Source of the DNA: an uncultured Bacilli bacterium
Lineage (GTDB): Bacteria; Bacillota_I; Bacilli_A; RF39; UBA660
Assembly (NCBI GenBank): GCA_934101595.1
Contig: CAKORR010000004.1
Span: forward strand, 90,072-154,071
DNA: 64,000 bases
Reading direction: 5' to 3'
In this document: positions 52,021 through 59,809 of the stretch, piece after piece
Layout: the number at the start of each line of letters is the position of its first letter
Numbering within the stretch: the stretch's first letter is position 1
Made by a program: the position numbers and the translations under genes
Notes under the pieces: generated by a model
The model's database searches: none
What the model was told of the DNA's origin: nothing
What the model saw: the letters and a program-made list of their open reading frames with translations, nothing else

Positions 52021-52175
52021 TGATTAATAATAGTGAACTAAAAAATATTAGAGGAGGAATATCCTTTACCGCAGCTTTGATGGCAGCAATTTCCAAGAAT
52101 ATAACAACTATATTAAATTTAGGCCAAACTCTTGGCTCGGCAATTAGACGTATTTTAAGAAAGAATTATTGCTAA
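52020..52175 (+). CDS. Double-glycine-leader peptide B (putative two-peptide bacteriocin)
   Basis: 51-residue precursor. Leader MINNSELKNIRGG shows E at -8, L at -7, I at -4 and GG at -2/-1, close to the class II consensus. The 38-residue core (starting ISFTAALMAAISKN) is amphipathic, has GxxxG (GQTLG) and a basic end (RRILRKNYC) with a C-terminal cysteine. It starts on the last base of the peptide A stop (TAATG) with AGGAGA upstream, so the two are coupled and probably made in equal amounts. No obvious immunity gene follows. Confidence 0.85.
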   Translation: MINNSELKNIRGGISFTAALMAAISKNITTILNLGQTLGSAIRRILRKNYC

Positions 52176-52178
52176 ATA

Positions 52179-52216
52179 AAGAGCTTTTACAAGATTAGTA
52201 AAAGCTCTTATTTTGT
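52179..52216 (+). terminator. Terminator of the bacteriocin operon
   Basis: 12-bp perfect stem AAGAGCTTTTAC / GTAAAAGCTCTT (52179-52190 with 52198-52209), 7-base loop, then ATTTTGTTT. Confidence 0.9.
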
Positions 52217-52237
52217 TTAAAAGCCGAATAATTTGTA

Positions 52238-52266
52238 TTGTCAAAGCAGTTTTTAAGTGTTATAAT
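52238..52266 (+). promoter_or_regulatory. Promoter of rpsU-yqeY
   Basis: TTGTCA (52238-52243), 17-base spacer, extended -10 TGTTATAAT (hexamer 52261-52266); one of the strongest vegetative promoters in the window. Confidence 0.8.
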
Positions 52267-52296
52267 AAAAGCCGTGAGACGAAGGGAGGGAATTTG

Positions 52297-52494
52297 ATGA
52301 CTAAAGTGGTAGTTCAAGATGGTAACGTTGAAGTTGCTTTAAAAAAGTTTAAGGCCAAAGTTGCACGAAGCGGTGTCCCTTCGGAGTTAAAGAAAAGAAA
52401 ACATTATGAAAAGCCAGGAGTAAGAAGACGTAACGAATTAAAAGAAATGATCAAAAACGCTCGTAAAAATAAACGCAAAAGAGGCGATAGATAA
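52297..52494 (+). CDS. rpsU: 30S ribosomal protein bS21
   Basis: 65 residues, basic. Canonical bS21: VEVALKKFKAKVARSGVPSE (~11-30; family VEKALKxFKRxxxKxGIxxE), KRKHYEKPGVRRR and a poly-basic end. ATG 52297 follows GAAGGGAGG; upstream in-frame codons lie before the promoter's start site. In Bacillota rpsU is followed by yqeY, as here with a one-base overlap. Confidence 0.96.
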   Translation: MTKVVVQDGNVEVALKKFKAKVARSGVPSELKKRKHYEKPGVRRRNELKEMIKNARKNKRKRGDR

Positions 52495-52928
52495 TGAATG
52501 AACGAATCCTAAATGACTTGAAAGATGCCATGAAAGCTCAAGACAAATTTAAATTATCTGTCTTGAGAATGTTAAAAAGTGCCTTACAAATGGAAGCCAT
52601 TAATAACAAAACTGAATTAACAGATGATAATGTTATTAAAGTTATTAAAAAACAGGTTAAATTAAGAAAAGATTCAATTTCTGAGTATCAAAAATGTGGA
52701 AAAATGGATACAGTTGAAGATCTTAACAATGAAATAGCAATTTTGGAGGAATATCTTCCAGAAGAGATGTCTATTGAAGAAGTAAAAAAATGCATTGATG
52801 AAGTCTTTGCTGAGTTGAATCCATCTTCAATTAAAGACATGGGCTCAGTCATGAAAAGACTAGGTGAAAAAATCACCAACGCTGATATGAAAGAAGTTAG
52901 CAGATTAGTTAAGGAAAAATTAAGTTGA
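52494..52928 (+). CDS. yqeY: GatB/YqeY domain protein
   Basis: 144 residues; helical GatB/YqeY fold (LNDLKDAMKAQDKFKLSVLR, KKQVKLRKDSISEYQKCG, EEYLPEEMS, MGSVMKRLGEK, DMKEVSRLVKEKL). It resembles the tRNA-binding tail of amidotransferase GatB and may act on tRNA, but its function is unproven. Coupled to rpsU (TAATG). Confidence 0.94.
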   Translation: MNERILNDLKDAMKAQDKFKLSVLRMLKSALQMEAINNKTELTDDNVIKVIKKQVKLRKDSISEYQKCGKMDTVEDLNNEIAILEEYLPEEMSIEEVKKCIDEVFAELNPSSIKDMGSVMKRLGEKITNADMKEVSRLVKEKLS

Positions 52929-52945
52929 TTATTCAACTTTTTTTA
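52922..52945 (+). terminator. Terminator of rpsU-yqeY
   Basis: AAGTTGA / TCAACTT 7-bp stem with TTAT loop and a T-run, overlapping the stop codon. Confidence 0.8.
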
Positions 52946-53012
52946 TTGGCCTAAATAAGTATATTTTATGTCTTTTGTTTTTTTAAATTCATATATTTAT
53001 TTAGGTGATTAT

Positions 53013-53261
53013 ATGAACATTGTAAATAATATTAAAGAATTTTTGTATAATAAACAATATTTTATAAATTTTTACGAAAATTATATTCACCTATATAATT
53101 TTCAAGAAATAGAATCTATTTCCAGTGGTGAAATAATGGTTAAATTTGCTCAATTTAGGATGATTATTACGGGACTTAATTTTGTGGTTGCAAGATTAGA
53201 GAATAATGAAATGCTCATAAAAGGAAAAATAAATAAAGCGGAGTATCACTATTATGAATAA
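53013..53261 (+). CDS. yqfC: YabP/YqfC family sporulation protein
   Basis: 82 residues from ATG 53013 (AGGTGAT upstream). Pattern of the YqfC family: NFYENYIHLYNFQEIESIS (~18-36) and GEIMVKFAQFRMIITGLNF (~38-56), ending KGKINKAEYHY. YqfC and YqfD are sigma-E-controlled mother-cell proteins in spore formers. It overlaps yqfD by 8 bases, the conserved pairing. Confidence 0.88.
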   Translation: MNIVNNIKEFLYNKQYFINFYENYIHLYNFQEIESISSGEIMVKFAQFRMIITGLNFVVARLENNEMLIKGKINKAEYHYYE

Positions 53262-54375
53262 AGTGTGGGTTTATTGTGACAAAATTGAAAAATCAAAAAT
53301 AATAAAAAAAATGATAAGGCTTTCCATAAATTTTTATGATGAAAAAGATATCGATGGCCACTTTTTATTCTTAATAAATGAGAGTGATATAAATAGGCTT
53401 AATAAATATTCAGTTTATAAGTTTTCGGTGTATAAATATGAAGGCTTAAAAAAATATGTAAGCGTTTTAAGAAATACTAGAACTAAAATTATAATGGGAT
53501 TTATAGCAATATTATTAATTATTTTTTTAAGTAATGTGATTGTATCCGTAAATATAATACATTCCAAAAAGGAAATTCGCTTTCTTATATTAAACGAACT
53601 AGAAAAAGAAGGCATCAAAAGATTATCGATAAAAAAAGATTTTAAATCCCTTGAAAAAATAAAGAAGAAGATTTTAAGCAATAATAAAGACAAGCTAGAA
53701 TGGTTAGAGATTGAGTCGAAAGGCATGTCATATGTCGTAAGAGTTGAAGAAAGAATTATTCCCCCTAAAAAGGAAGAAAAAAAATATTGTAACGTTTTAG
53801 CTACCAAAGAGGGAATCGTTCGAAGAATCTTTTTGAAAAATGGGGTAAGTCTTATAAAAATTGGTAGTTATGTCAAGAAAGGCGATATCATATTTACTGG
53901 CGATATAATTCTTAATGAAGATACAGTATCATGTGTTTGTGCTGAGGGAAATGCTTATGCTGAAGTTTGGTATAAAATAAATGTTGAAGAACCATTATTA
54001 ATTACGCAAAAAGTTAATACAAAGAGAAGACGTAACAATATAATGATCGCCAAAAATGGTAATGAATATAAAATATTTAAAAAGCGCCTTGATAAATCAA
54101 CTGATATAAACCATTATCTTTTTAATTTATTTAATTATGATGTTTATTTTCAAAAGGAAGCAGAGTATAAAACTTTGAAAAAGCGCCTAAGCGAAAAAGA
54201 AGCAACGGATATTGCTATAAAAAAAGCTATGAAGTCTTTAGAAAATCGCTTAGATGATGAAACAAAAATATTATCGCAAAAAGTTTTGAAAAAAAGCATA
54301 AATGATAGTAAAATATATATAGAGTTATTTGTTACTGTTGAAGAGAAAATTTCACAACAGCAAATTATTGAATAA
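53254..54375 (+). CDS. yqfD: Sporulation protein YqfD
   Basis: 373 residues. Cytoplasmic N-terminal part (~1-85), one membrane segment (~86-106, IIMGFIAILLIIFLSNVIVS) and an external C-terminal part with VRVEERIIPPKKE, NVLATKEGIVRRI, GDIIFTGDIILNED (~205-220) and a late helical/beta end (YIELFVTVEEKIS). This architecture and the pairing with yqfC identify the mother-cell sporulation protein YqfD. Its molecular role is not known. Confidence 0.9.
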   Translation: MNKVWVYCDKIEKSKIIKKMIRLSINFYDEKDIDGHFLFLINESDINRLNKYSVYKFSVYKYEGLKKYVSVLRNTRTKIIMGFIAILLIIFLSNVIVSVNIIHSKKEIRFLILNELEKEGIKRLSIKKDFKSLEKIKKKILSNNKDKLEWLEIESKGMSYVVRVEERIIPPKKEEKKYCNVLATKEGIVRRIFLKNGVSLIKIGSYVKKGDIIFTGDIILNEDTVSCVCAEGNAYAEVWYKINVEEPLLITQKVNTKRRRNNIMIAKNGNEYKIFKKRLDKSTDINHYLFNLFNYDVYFQKEAEYKTLKKRLSEKEATDIAIKKAMKSLENRLDDETKILSQKVLKKSINDSKIYIELFVTVEEKISQQQIIE

Positions 54376-54392
54376 GAAGTGGAGAAATAATT

Positions 54393-55013
54393 ATGATATG
54401 GGATATAGCACTTAAAACTTTTCATGGAATATGGCCAATACTTACTATCTTTATTATCGTTTTAATAACGGCAAGAATAGCATATGTAGTTAGTCATAAG
54501 GAAAAATTCTGCTTTTACAAAGAATTCTGGACACTTTTTTTCTTAATATATATTTTACTATTATTTCAACTATTAACTACAACTGAAATTAATCATTCCG
54601 GAGGTATCAATTATGTTCCTTTTACAGAGATAATGAGATACAAGGTTGGTAGCAAGCTATTTATTTATAATGTTTTAGGCAACATAATAATATTTATACC
54701 TTTTGGCTATTTTATTTCATCTTATATCAAAGCTAAGAAAATATCGCTTCCATTTTTAGTTACGCTTATTGTAAGTGCATCTATTGAATTTGTACAATTG
54801 AAAATAGGCAGATCATTTGACGTTGATGATATCATTCTTAATGTTTTAGGTGGTGTTATTGGGTATTTGATTTATATAGGTCTTACCGCTATAAAGAATC
54901 ACTTACCAAAATTTTTCCAACGAGATTTATTTTATAATCTAATTTGTCTTGTCGTTGTGGTACTTTTAGTGTTATATTATTTTGGATATATTAAATTGGG
55001 AGTTTTGATATGA
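54393..55013 (+). CDS. VanZ-like family membrane protein
   Basis: 206 residues with five hydrophobic segments. Family motifs: NYVPFTEIMRY (~74-84; VanZ NLxPFxxI), NVLGNIIIFIPFGYFIS (~93-109), ASIEFVQLKIGRSFDVDDII (~131-150) and NVLGGVIGYLIY. VanZ-like proteins can lower teicoplanin binding; most members have no known job. It occupies the place of phoH between yqfD and ybeY, 17 bases after yqfD and overlapping ybeY by 4. Confidence 0.9.
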   Translation: MIWDIALKTFHGIWPILTIFIIVLITARIAYVVSHKEKFCFYKEFWTLFFLIYILLLFQLLTTTEINHSGGINYVPFTEIMRYKVGSKLFIYNVLGNIIIFIPFGYFISSYIKAKKISLPFLVTLIVSASIEFVQLKIGRSFDVDDIILNVLGGVIGYLIYIGLTAIKNHLPKFFQRDLFYNLICLVVVVLLVLYYFGYIKLGVLI

Positions 55014-55453
55014 TTGATTATGAAATTAATGATAACTATGGATATTCAGATGATTATTCGTATTTGGATGGAGTTATTAAAAGCACATTAAAGCATGAAA
55101 AAGTAAAAAATGCGATATTTTCGATAATTTTTGTGTCGGATAGTGAAATAAAAAAAATTAACAAAGAATACAGAGGCATAGATCGTGTGACGGATGTAAT
55201 TTCATTTGCTTTTGAAGATCACAAAGACGTTATCTATAAGAATTTACGTGTTTTAGGCGATATATATATATGTATTCCACGAATGAAAGAGCAGGCCGCT
55301 TGTTATGGCCATTCTGAAAAAAGAGAACTTGCTTTTTTGACGGTTCATGGGTTACTACATTTGCTTGGCTATGATCATCAAACAAAAGAAGATGAAGAAA
55401 AAATGTTTTCGTTACAGGAGTTGATTTTAAATGGAGAAAATATCAAGAGATAA
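55010..55453 (+). CDS. ybeY: Endoribonuclease YbeY (16S rRNA maturation)
   Basis: 147 residues. Zinc-binding signature HGLLHLLGYDHQTKEDEEKM (~114-133; H3xH5xH), plus YRGIDRVTDVISF (~48-60) and LGDIYICIPR. Acts in 16S rRNA 3' maturation and 70S quality control in the known family. Overlaps both neighbours (VanZ by 4 bases, dgkA by 23), so the block is tightly coupled. Confidence 0.95.
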   Translation: MIDYEINDNYGYSDDYSYLDGVIKSTLKHEKVKNAIFSIIFVSDSEIKKINKEYRGIDRVTDVISFAFEDHKDVIYKNLRVLGDIYICIPRMKEQAACYGHSEKRELAFLTVHGLLHLLGYDHQTKEDEEKMFSLQELILNGENIKR

Positions 55454-55829
55454 GTTAAAGAAAAAAGGATTTAAAAGATTTCTAATGAGCTTTAAAAATT
55501 CATGGGATGGGTTAGCTTATTCTTATAAAAATGAACAAAGCTTATGGATTCATGGAGTATGTACGATATTTTGTATATTATTTGGCTTAGCTCTTAAGAT
55601 ATCTTTTACAGAGTGGGCAATAATTTTAATAGCTTTAGGGGTGACATTAGGAATGGAACTTGTTAATACCGCTATTGAAGCAGCAGTTGACTTAGTAACC
55701 TTGGAAATTCATCCTTTAGCTAAGATAGCTAAGGATTGTGGCAGTGCTGCTACTTTTATAATGTCAATGATTTCAGTGGTAATTGGCTTAATAATTTTTG
55801 CTCCTAAAATTATTCATATATTTTTTTAA
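55431..55829 (+). CDS. dgkA: Undecaprenol/diacylglycerol kinase (DgkA family)
   Basis: 132 residues, three membrane segments. Family motifs NSWDGLAYSYKNEQSLWIHG (~22-41), MELVNTAIEAAVDLV (~81-95, active site ExxNTAIE) and AKDCGSAATF. In Gram-positives this family phosphorylates undecaprenol, feeding the lipid carrier pool for wall synthesis. Start ATG 55431 has CAGGAG upstream inside ybeY. It precedes era as in Bacillus, where cdd lies between. Confidence 0.93.
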   Translation: MEKISRDKLKKKGFKRFLMSFKNSWDGLAYSYKNEQSLWIHGVCTIFCILFGLALKISFTEWAIILIALGVTLGMELVNTAIEAAVDLVTLEIHPLAKIAKDCGSAATFIMSMISVVIGLIIFAPKIIHIFF

Positions 55830-55862
55830 ATAATTATTATAAATAGTAAGTGAGGTGTTTAT

Positions 55863-56750
55863 ATGAAAAGCGGTTTCGTAAGTATAATTGGAAGGCCTAA
55901 TGTTGGTAAATCAACGCTTATTAATTCGTTAATTAAGGAACATATAGCAATTACATCTGATAAAGCTCAGACTACCAGAAATGTAATTCAGGGTATATAT
56001 AACGAAGAAGGTTATCAAATAATATTTGTGGATACTCCAGGGATCCATAAACCAGTAAGCAGGTTGGGAAGAGTCTTAAATAAGCAAGCATACACATTCA
56101 TGAAAAACGTTGATGTTGTTTTATTTGTTGTTGATGGTCATGACGGTATTGGCACTGGTGACAAATGGATTATGGAAAATCTTACCAAAACTGAAGCTCC
56201 AGTAATTTTGGTAATTAATAAAATAGACAAAATTTCTGATGAACAATTAATGATGACAATTACTGAATATAAAGAATTATTTCCTTTTGCTGAAATTGTT
56301 CCTACTTCAGCAATCAAAAATGATAATACAGATAGATTAATAGAAGTTATAAAAAAATATTTAACAGATGATATTAAATATTTTGAAGATGATGAAATAA
56401 CGTCAAATTCCGTATCGTTTATGGCTGCCGAAACAGTAAGAGAAAAACTTTTAAATGTTACGGAAGATGAAATACCTCATTCATTAACTTGCCATTGTGT
56501 TAAGTTTGAAGAAAAAAAAGATATTGTGAATATCGCTGTAGATATAATAGTTGATCGTGATTCGATAAAAAAAATCATAATTGGTAAAAATGGTGCTAGA
56601 TTAAAAGCTGTAGGAACTCTTGCAAGAATTGATATTGAAAAGTTACTTCATAAAAAAGTTTATTTGGAATTATTTGTGAAGACTATAAAAGATTGGAAAG
56701 ATAAAGAAAAATATCTTACTGAGCTAGGATTTATGGATTTTAAAATATAA
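55863..56750 (+). CDS. era: GTPase Era
   Basis: 16S rRNA-binding GTPase for 30S assembly. 295 residues. G1 GRPNVGKSTLINSL (~9-22), G2 region TTRNVIQGI, G3 DTPGIHKP (~58-65), G4 NKIDKI (~119), G5 SAIK, and C-terminal KH domain with IIGKNGARLKAVG (~236-248). GAGGTG before ATG 55863. Confidence 0.97.
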   Translation: MKSGFVSIIGRPNVGKSTLINSLIKEHIAITSDKAQTTRNVIQGIYNEEGYQIIFVDTPGIHKPVSRLGRVLNKQAYTFMKNVDVVLFVVDGHDGIGTGDKWIMENLTKTEAPVILVINKIDKISDEQLMMTITEYKELFPFAEIVPTSAIKNDNTDRLIEVIKKYLTDDIKYFEDDEITSNSVSFMAAETVREKLLNVTEDEIPHSLTCHCVKFEEKKDIVNIAVDIIVDRDSIKKIIIGKNGARLKAVGTLARIDIEKLLHKKVYLELFVKTIKDWKDKEKYLTELGFMDFKI

Positions 56751-56798
56751 TGAATAAAATTATTTTATTTGCCTCATATAATATGTAGAGGTGAAAAA

Positions 56799-56885
56799 AT
56801 GGATAAAAAGGAAGCCTGGGAATTGTTTAAAAAAACAGGAAAAATAGAATATTATTTAGAATATAAAAAGCAAGATAAGAAGTGA
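56799..56885 (+). CDS. yqzL: YqzL-like micro-protein
   Basis: 28 residues with AGAGGTG before the ATG. The sequence AWELFKKTGKIEYYLEYKK matches the YqzL pattern (WxxFxxTGxIxxYLxYKE), and the position between era and recO is the same as yqzL in Bacillus. TATAAT-like sequence lies at 56777-56782. Role unknown. Too short for default gene finders. Confidence 0.75.
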   Translation: MDKKEAWELFKKTGKIEYYLEYKKQDKK

Positions 56886-56889
56886 TATT

Positions 56890-57648
56890 GTGATAGAAAA
56901 AGTTGAGGGTATAATCCTTAAAGAATCACTTTATGGAGATACTTCAAAAATCATTCAATTATTGACTAAGGAACATGGACTTATAAGTGTTATATGTAAA
57001 GGGGCTAAGAGCCCTAAAAGTAAACTTAGAGCGGTAACTTTAAAATTTACATATGGATTTTTTAATATTTATTACAAGGAAAATAAACTTTCAACTTTGA
57101 TTTCAGTAGATGTTATTAATCCTTTCTCTTTTCTAAAGAATGATATTATTTTAATAAGTTATGTTGGATTTATTTGCGAACTTACTAGCCAGGTTGTTAA
57201 ACAAAATGAGTTTTTTCAAGGATTTAATGATTTGATCGAAGGGATTATTAAGATAAATGAAGGATTTGATCCTTTAATTATTACTAATATTCTTGAAATA
57301 AAATACCTTCCTTATTTAGGAGTTGGAATATCTTTAGATGGGTGTAGCATTTGCGGATCAACTAAAAATATTGTAACCGTGGATGGCGATGCTGGTGGCT
57401 TTATATGTGAAAAATGTTATACTAATCAATTAATAGTTGATACAAAAGTTATTAAATTACTGCGGTTATATTATTTAATTGATATTAAGAGTATTTCAAG
57501 TATAAAGATTAGTGATAAAATAAAAAATGAGATAAATATGTTCATTGATAAATATTATGATCGGTATACCGGTTTGTATTTAAAAAGTAAGGATTTTTTA
57601 AAAAAATTGATTGATTCTTCTAATAATTTTGATATAATAAACATATAA
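56890..57648 (+). CDS. recO: DNA repair protein RecO
   Basis: RecFOR-pathway mediator loading RecA. 252 residues. N-terminal OB fold (VEGIILKESLYGDTSKIIQL, KGAKSPKSKLRAV), helical middle, and a C-terminal zinc finger with CSICGSTKN and CEKCY (~150-175). GTG start, 4 bases after yqzL. Ends just before the promoter and T-box of glyS. Confidence 0.95.
   Translation: MIEKVEGIILKESLYGDTSKIIQLLTKEHGLISVICKGAKSPKSKLRAVTLKFTYGFFNIYYKENKLSTLISVDVINPFSFLKNDIILISYVGFICELTSQVVKQNEFFQGFNDLIEGIIKINEGFDPLIITNILEIKYLPYLGVGISLDGCSICGSTKNIVTVDGDAGGFICEKCYTNQLIVDTKVIKLLRLYYLIDIKSISSIKISDKIKNEINMFIDKYYDRYTGLYLKSKDFLKKLIDSSNNFDIINI
57611..57638 (+). promoter_or_regulatory. Promoter of the glyS leader, inside the end of recO
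   Basis: TTGATT (57611-57616), 16-base spacer, TATAAT (57633-57638). Confidence 0.5.
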
Positions 57649-57760
57649 AAGCAGTGACGGGTGTGGAAAGCCTCGAGCTATAATAAATTAAAGGGATTCT
57701 TAGGAATAAATAAGGTGGAACCGCGTGCATTGCTCGTCCTTATGTTCTTAGGATTTTTTT
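57645..57760 (+). promoter_or_regulatory. Short T-box leader of glyS
   Basis: Contains the T-box core AAGGTGGAACCGCG (57712-57725) followed by CTCGTCCTTAT, which can form the antiterminator, and a weak terminator stem (GTCCT...AGGAT) with seven T ending at 57760. Upstream lie one small hairpin (AGC...GCU with inner GGU/GCC, 57650-57680) whose loop holds GGA, a Gly codon, and a second (AUUC UUAG GAAU). A full Stem I would need far more RNA, so this looks like a reduced glycine T-box controlled by uncharged tRNA-Gly. Confidence 0.75.
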
Positions 57761-57776
57761 ATTTGAGGAGGAAAAA

Positions 57777-59153
57777 ATGAAATTAACTATGGATGAATTG
57801 GTAAATTATTGTAAACAGTATGGATTTGTTTTCCAAGGAAGTGAAATATATGGAGGTTTGGCAAATTCATGGGATTACGGTCCATTAGGTTGTGAAATGA
57901 AAAAAAACTTACGTGAAGCTTGGTGGAAGAAGTTTGTAAGTGAGAATATATATAACTATGGGATTGATTCAGGTATTATTTTAAATCCTGAAGTATGGGT
58001 TGCTAGTGGACATGTAACTAGTTTTAATGATCCATTAGTAGATTGCAAAAAGTGTAAAAGTAGACATAGAGTTGATAAACTTATTGAAGATTATACAAAC
58101 GGAAAAGTAACGGCTGAAGGCTGGAGTAATGAAAAGATGGAGAATTATCTTAAGGAAAATGAGATTCCATGTCCTAAATGTGGAAGATGTGATTTTACAC
58201 CAATACGAAAGTTTAATTTGCTTTATGAAACCTATCAAGGAGTAACAGAAGATAATAAGAGTAAAGTTTATCTACGTGGTGAAACAGCTCAAGGAATATT
58301 TATAAATTTTTTAAATGTTCAAAGAAGCATGCGCTTAAAACTACCATTTGGTATATGTCAAACTGGAAAAGCATTTAGAAATGAGATAACACCAGGTAAT
58401 TTTATATTTAGATTGCGAGAATTTGAACAAATGGAGATGGAATTTTTCTGTAAACCTGGAGAAGATTTAGAATGGTTTGGATATTGGAAGAGTTACTGCT
58501 TAGAGTTCTTAAAAGAGCTAGGTCTAAAAAAAGAAAACTTAAGATATCGAGATCATTCAAAAGAAGAATTATCATTTTATAGTAAGGCAACCACAGATAT
58601 AGAGTATCTATTCCCAATGGGATGGGGAGAATTATGGGGAATTGCTGATCGTACTGATTATGATTTAAAAGCTCATGAAAAGCATGCTAAAACTGAATTA
58701 AAATACTTAGACCCTGAGACAAATGAAAAATACACACCATTTGTTATTGAACCTTCACTAGGGTTAGATAGATTATTCTTGGCTGTATTATCAGATAGTT
58801 ACCATGTTGAGAAATTAGAGAACAATGAAGAAAGAGTAGTTTTGAAAGTACATCCAGCTATAGCGCCGCTTAAAGCTACAGTTCTTCCTCTTATAAAAAA
58901 ACTTCATAACGAAAAGGCTATGGAGATATATGCTAATCTTTCAAAGCATTTCAATATTTCTTATGATGAAACGGGAAGTATAGGTAAAAGATATCGTCGA
59001 AGCGATGCAGTTGGTACACCATTTTGTATAACAGTTGATGATGACACAATAAATAATAATACTGTAACAGTAAGATTTAGAGATACTATGGAACAAATTA
59101 AAGTTCCGTTAAATGAACTACAAGGTTTCATTCAAGATAGGATAGAATTATAA
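57777..59153 (+). CDS. glyS: Glycyl-tRNA synthetase (alpha-2 type)
   Basis: 458 residues, single-chain class II enzyme like archaeal/eukaryotic and Mollicutes GlyRS, unlike the two-gene glyQ-glyS form of Bacillus subtilis. Motifs: GGLANSWDYGPLGCEMKKN (~22-40), zinc-like CKKCKSR...CPKCGRCDF, motif 2 FRNEITPGNFIFRLREFEQM (~201-220), motif 3 PSLGLDRLFLAVL (~329-341), and an anticodon-binding C-terminal domain (SIGKRYRRSDAVGTPFCITV). AGGAGG site after the T-box. Confidence 0.96.
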   Translation: MKLTMDELVNYCKQYGFVFQGSEIYGGLANSWDYGPLGCEMKKNLREAWWKKFVSENIYNYGIDSGIILNPEVWVASGHVTSFNDPLVDCKKCKSRHRVDKLIEDYTNGKVTAEGWSNEKMENYLKENEIPCPKCGRCDFTPIRKFNLLYETYQGVTEDNKSKVYLRGETAQGIFINFLNVQRSMRLKLPFGICQTGKAFRNEITPGNFIFRLREFEQMEMEFFCKPGEDLEWFGYWKSYCLEFLKELGLKKENLRYRDHSKEELSFYSKATTDIEYLFPMGWGELWGIADRTDYDLKAHEKHAKTELKYLDPETNEKYTPFVIEPSLGLDRLFLAVLSDSYHVEKLENNEERVVLKVHPAIAPLKATVLPLIKKLHNEKAMEIYANLSKHFNISYDETGSIGKRYRRSDAVGTPFCITVDDDTINNNTVTVRFRDTMEQIKVPLNELQGFIQDRIEL

Positions 59154-59154
59154 A

Positions 59155-59184
59155 TTGACATTAAGTAGACAATCATGTTATAAT
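59155..59184 (+). promoter_or_regulatory. Promoter of the 59212-60310 gene pair
   Basis: Perfect TTGACA (59155-59160), 18-base spacer, extended -10 TGTTATAAT (hexamer 59179-59184): a strong vegetative promoter. Confidence 0.8.
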
Positions 59185-59211
59185 ATTTCTCCTAAACAGG
59201 AGGTATGAAGT

Positions 59212-59805
59212 ATGGCATATTTAGCAATAGAAGAAAGACCAAATAGTTATGTCCCAATAGACATTTTGCTACTTGATATATTTAATACTTATAAAAGTCA
59301 ATTTAAAGGTGAAATTTCTACGAATGATTTATTAAGTATAGATTCATTTTTGGCTGCATATACACCTGAAGAAGTAAGACAATCAATATCTAGAGCTAAC
59401 ATTATAGATACGTCAGTAATAAATGAGCCATTTGTTATAATTGATAAAAAGCATAAGCTTGAACCGTTATTTAAAGATCCATCTAATGAATGCGATTTTT
59501 ATCAAATTGTTTTATTATCTACTGAAGATAAGAGCTTTGCTAATACCTTGAAAAATAAACTTATAAATATTATAAAAAGCTTAGGAAAGAATAAGGAATA
59601 CAACTATAAAGAATTTTATATTAATAACCTTTTAGAAAATTTAAAAGATGCTTTTTCTTATCAAGATGGCAAAATAATATATGATATTATATCAATATTG
59701 CCATATGAGTATAAAAGAGAACTATATGTTTACTTCTATAAAAGCAAAGAATTTAAGATGACTAAACAGTTACTTAGAGAAAAAAAGCAAAGTATTGGTG
59801 AGTAA
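59212..59805 (+). CDS. Hypothetical protein, first of an unknown pair
   Basis: 197 residues, soluble. The N-terminal part (YVPIDILLLDIFNTYKSQFK, STNDLLSIDSFLAAYTPEEV) looks helical; the C-terminal part (IIYDIISILPYEYKRELYVY) is also helical and ends very basic (LREKKQS). I do not recognise a family. Good CAGGAGG site behind a strong promoter, so it is probably well expressed. The next gene's ribosome site overlaps its stop codon. The location resembles that of scpA/scpB or xerD-linked genes elsewhere, but the sequence does not support ScpA. Confidence 0.65.
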   Translation: MAYLAIEERPNSYVPIDILLLDIFNTYKSQFKGEISTNDLLSIDSFLAAYTPEEVRQSISRANIIDTSVINEPFVIIDKKHKLEPLFKDPSNECDFYQIVLLSTEDKSFANTLKNKLINIIKSLGKNKEYNYKEFYINNLLENLKDAFSYQDGKIIYDIISILPYEYKRELYVYFYKSKEFKMTKQLLREKKQSIGE

Positions 59806-59809
59806 AATT

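Noticed and set aside
59212..59805. Segregation protein ScpA (suggested by proximity to a Xer recombinase)
   Set aside because: None of the ScpA N- or C-terminal signature patterns are present.
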